Source: Clostridia bacterium (GTDB taxonomy: Bacteria; Aerophobota; Aerophobia; Aerophobales; AE-B3A). Taken from it: a DNA stretch of 7,860 bases. The notes under the pieces are model-generated. The model had not been told where the DNA came from, ran no database searches, and saw nothing but the letters and a program-made list of their open reading frames with translations. The stretch covers positions 1-7,860 of the forward strand of contig JAUWRC010000071.1 in NCBI GenBank assembly GCA_030610745.1, read 5' to 3'. Position numbers and translations under genes: made by a program. This document shows positions 6,533 through 7,860 of this stretch, piece after piece; within the stretch, counting starts at the first letter, position 1, and each line of letters starts with the position of its first letter.

Positions 6533-7681
6533 TTATAGTCCGGCTTGCTTTCTTAGGCTAGCAGCGAGGTCTGTCCTTTCCCAGGTAAACTCCTTTTCAT
6601 TTCGACCAAAATGACCATAACAGGCAGTCTTTTTATAGATAGGACGCAGAAGATCCAATGTCTTAATCATTCCTCTTGGAGAAAGGTCAAAATTATCCTC
6701 AACTAGCTTTTTCATTTCTTGCCCGGGAATCTTTTTCGTACCAAAACTGTCTATCATAAGAGAAACAGGTTCACTTCTTCCAATGACATAGGCAAGCTGT
6801 ACCTCACACCTTTCAACGATTCCCGAAGCTACTAAATTTTTAGCAATATACCGGGCCATATAGGAGCCTGATCTATCTACCTTGCTAGGATCTTTACCTG
6901 AAAAACATCCTCCTCCGTGAGAGCCTACTCCTCCATAAGTATCCATAATTATTTTTCTTCCAGTAAGACCGGTATCGGCCTGAGGCCCACCTATCTTAAA
7001 AGACCCTGTCTGATTAACATAACAACTTATTTCTTCATTTCTATACTCCGGAGGAATGCAGTGCATTATCACTTTCTCTATTATTTCATCCTCAATATCT
7101 TCTACTTCCACCTCAGGACTATGTTGAGCAGAAATTACTACCGCCTTTACCTTTCTAGGCTTCATGTCTTCATATTCTACCGTAACCTGAGATTTTCCAT
7201 CCGGACGAAGATAAGAAAGGATTTTCTTTTTTCTCACCTCAGCTAATCGACGAGTTAATCTATGGGCCAGAACTATGGGGAGGGGCATAAATTCAGGGGT
7301 TTCAGTAGTAGCATAGCCAAACATCATTCCCTGGTCTCCTGCTCCATCTTTATCCACTCCTAAGGCGATATCGGGGGACTGCTCGCTAATTGAGGTGATT
7401 ACCGAACAACTTTTGTAATCGATGCCGAAACTTGCCTGTGTATATCCTATTTCCTTTAAGGTTTGACGAGCTATGCGGGGTATATCTATATAACAGCTTG
7501 TGGTAATCTCTCCAGTTATAAAGACTAATCCCGTAGTAACCAAAGTCTCACAGGCCACCCTTCCCCGGGAATCTTTCTCTAGAACAGCATCCAGAATAGC
7601 ATCGGAGATCTGATCAGCAATTTTATCAGGGTGTCCTTCTGTTACTGATTCCGAGGTAAATAGATATTTCTCTTTTCTCAT
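6533..7681 (-). CDS. metK: S-adenosylmethionine synthetase (methionine adenosyltransferase)
   Basis: A cytosolic enzyme that makes S-adenosylmethionine, the universal methyl donor, from ATP and methionine with release of phosphate and pyrophosphate. The 382 residues match the full length of bacterial MetK. Visible motifs are TEGHPDK (14-20, with H17 and D19 of the ATP/Mg site), GVDKDGAGDQG (108-118, the adenosine-binding GAGDQG signature) and GGGCFSGKDPSKVDRS (256-271, the phosphate-binding glycine loop with K263 and D264). The usual loop reads GGGAFSGKD, so C259 (codon at 6905-6907) replaces a nearly invariant Ala. The C-terminal YGHFGR (355-360) and FTWERTD (365-371) are as expected. The ATG is supported by AGGAGG 6 nt upstream. 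The leader shows no SAM riboswitch fold but does contain repeat elements. The gene converges on fba, and no T-rich terminator hairpin is evident between them. Confidence 0.98.
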   Translation of the reverse strand: MRKEKYLFTSESVTEGHPDKIADQISDAILDAVLEKDSRGRVACETLVTTGLVFITGEITTSCYIDIPRIARQTLKEIGYTQASFGIDYKSCSVITSISEQSPDIALGVDKDGAGDQGMMFGYATTETPEFMPLPIVLAHRLTRRLAEVRKKKILSYLRPDGKSQVTVEYEDMKPRKVKAVVISAQHSPEVEVEDIEDEIIEKVIMHCIPPEYRNEEISCYVNQTGSFKIGGPQADTGLTGRKIIMDTYGGVGSHGGGCFSGKDPSKVDRSGSYMARYIAKNLVASGIVERCEVQLAYVIGRSEPVSLMIDSFGTKKIPGQEMKKLVEDNFDLSPRGMIKTLDLLRPIYKKTACYGHFGRNEKEFTWERTDLAASLRKQAGL

Positions 7682-7687
7682 CGGCTG

Positions 7688-7693
7688 CCTCCT
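7688..7693 (-). promoter_or_regulatory. Shine-Dalgarno site of metK
   Basis: On the minus strand this reads AGGAGG, a perfect anti-16S match, with a 6-nt spacer to the ATG at 7681-7679. It confirms the metK start. Confidence 0.9.
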
Positions 7694-7699
7694 ATGAAT

Positions 7700-7727
7700 T
7701 TGTTGTTCGTCGCTCGTATCTCGTACT
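7700..7727 (-). repeat. 7-bp repeat array (ACGAGCR family), metK leader
   Basis: As written on the + strand: TTGT (7700-7703), TGTTCGT (7704-7710), CGCTCGT (7711-7717), ATCTCGT (7718-7724) and ACT. On the metK strand it reads GTACGAGATACGAGCG and then GACGAACAACAAATT, so the gene-proximal end is the decayed AACGAATT end. Unlike at rtcB and the PBP gene, a Shine-Dalgarno site separates it from the start codon. Confidence 0.8.
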
Positions 7728-7742
7728 CCCTCACCCTTTTCC
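7728..7742. repeat. Half-site related to the 1-43 palindrome
   Basis: CCCTCACCCTTTTCC matches 12 of 15 bases of positions 1-15 but lacks the second arm. It may be a decayed or deleted copy of that palindrome. The match is short, so chance similarity cannot be excluded. Confidence 0.4.
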
Positions 7743-7772
7743 TAGCGTATAGCGGGTAGCGTTTAGCGTATA
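7743..7772 (-). repeat. 7-bp repeat array of a second family (TAGCGNN)
   Basis: Units are TAGCGTA (7743-7749), TAGCGGG (7750-7756), TAGCGTT (7757-7763) and TAGCGTA (7764-7770), followed by TA. The last two units lie inside the 85-bp repeat copy 2; the first two are extra and are absent from copy 1, so the array has changed length. The cloverleaf core begins one base later with GTAGCGG, which resembles the same unit. Confidence 0.8.
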
Positions 7773-7841
7773 GTAGCGGTCGGATTCATCCGACAATTGT
7801 GCGATAAATCGCACCGCTACTTTCCAAAAAACTTACAGCTT
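7757..7841 (-). repeat. 85-bp composite repeat with cloverleaf-like foldback, copy 2 (inverted)
   Basis: Reverse complement of 3090-3174 with one difference in 85. The core is 7773-7820, with outer stem GTAGCGG/CCGCTAC, arms GTCGGAT/ATCCGAC and GTGCGAT/ATCGCAC, and the CAATTG junction. The single difference restores a G-C pair where copy 1, read as RNA in the gene direction, has a G-U pair. The element ends 75 nt upstream of the metK start and points in the same direction as metK, just as copy 1 points toward the PBP gene. Bases 7842-7860 show nothing recognisable. Confidence 0.85.
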
Positions 7842-7860
7842 AAGGCTTTTCTACTTCTTA

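Noticed and set aside
63..7727. CRISPR array
   Set aside because: Repeat units are 7 bp and tandem, without unique spacers of 25-40 bp, and no cas genes are present.
7682..7860. SAM riboswitch upstream of metK
   Set aside because: The leader is made up of the repeat module and heptad arrays. No SAM-I type kink-turn/pseudoknot core or terminator hairpin could be recognised.

Overview
The window is a compact, moderately AT-rich bacterial segment with four complete genes. A peptidoglycan-synthesising class A penicillin-binding protein and a bacterial-type MetK point to a bacterium. An intein-split RtcB, AGA/AGG-rich arginine usage (outside the aldolase gene) and intergenic spaces packed with short repeats suggest an uncultured, possibly thermophilic or subsurface lineage. 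The phylum cannot be fixed from this sequence; candidate phyla such as Omnitrophota or Aerophobota are only a guess.

Layout: a perfect 20-bp-stem palindrome (1-43) and a heptad repeat array (63-90) lead into rtcB (95-3079, +). Its catalytic centre is interrupted by a 512-residue intein with a LAGLIDADG homing endonuclease (392-1927). A composite repeat module (3083-3212) separates rtcB from a bifunctional PBP1A-type gene (3217-5202, +). Another heptad array (5204-5235) sits on the PBP stop codon. A strong sigma70-like promoter with overlapping palindromes (5264-5329) then drives a class II fructose-bisphosphate aldolase (5368-6390, +). A gene remnant without a start codon (6359-6502) and a fourth heptad array (6506-6531) lie between the aldolase and the convergent metK (6533-7681, -). 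The metK leader carries a fifth heptad array and an inverted copy of the composite module (7700-7841).

The genes are unrelated housekeeping functions (RNA ligation, cell-wall synthesis, glycolysis/gluconeogenesis, S-adenosylmethionine synthesis) and do not look like one operon. The aldolase has different arginine codon use, its own promoter and a good Shine-Dalgarno site, and looks like an acquired unit.

The most unusual signal is in the spacers. Five arrays of a 7-bp unit (ACGAGCR) abut gene ends, and all have the same polarity relative to the neighbouring gene. Two copies of an 85-bp element with a cloverleaf-like foldback, 84/85 identical, lie in inverted orientation in the leaders of the PBP gene and metK, each co-oriented with its downstream gene. 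Together they look like a multi-part intergenic repeat system built on a 7-bp period.
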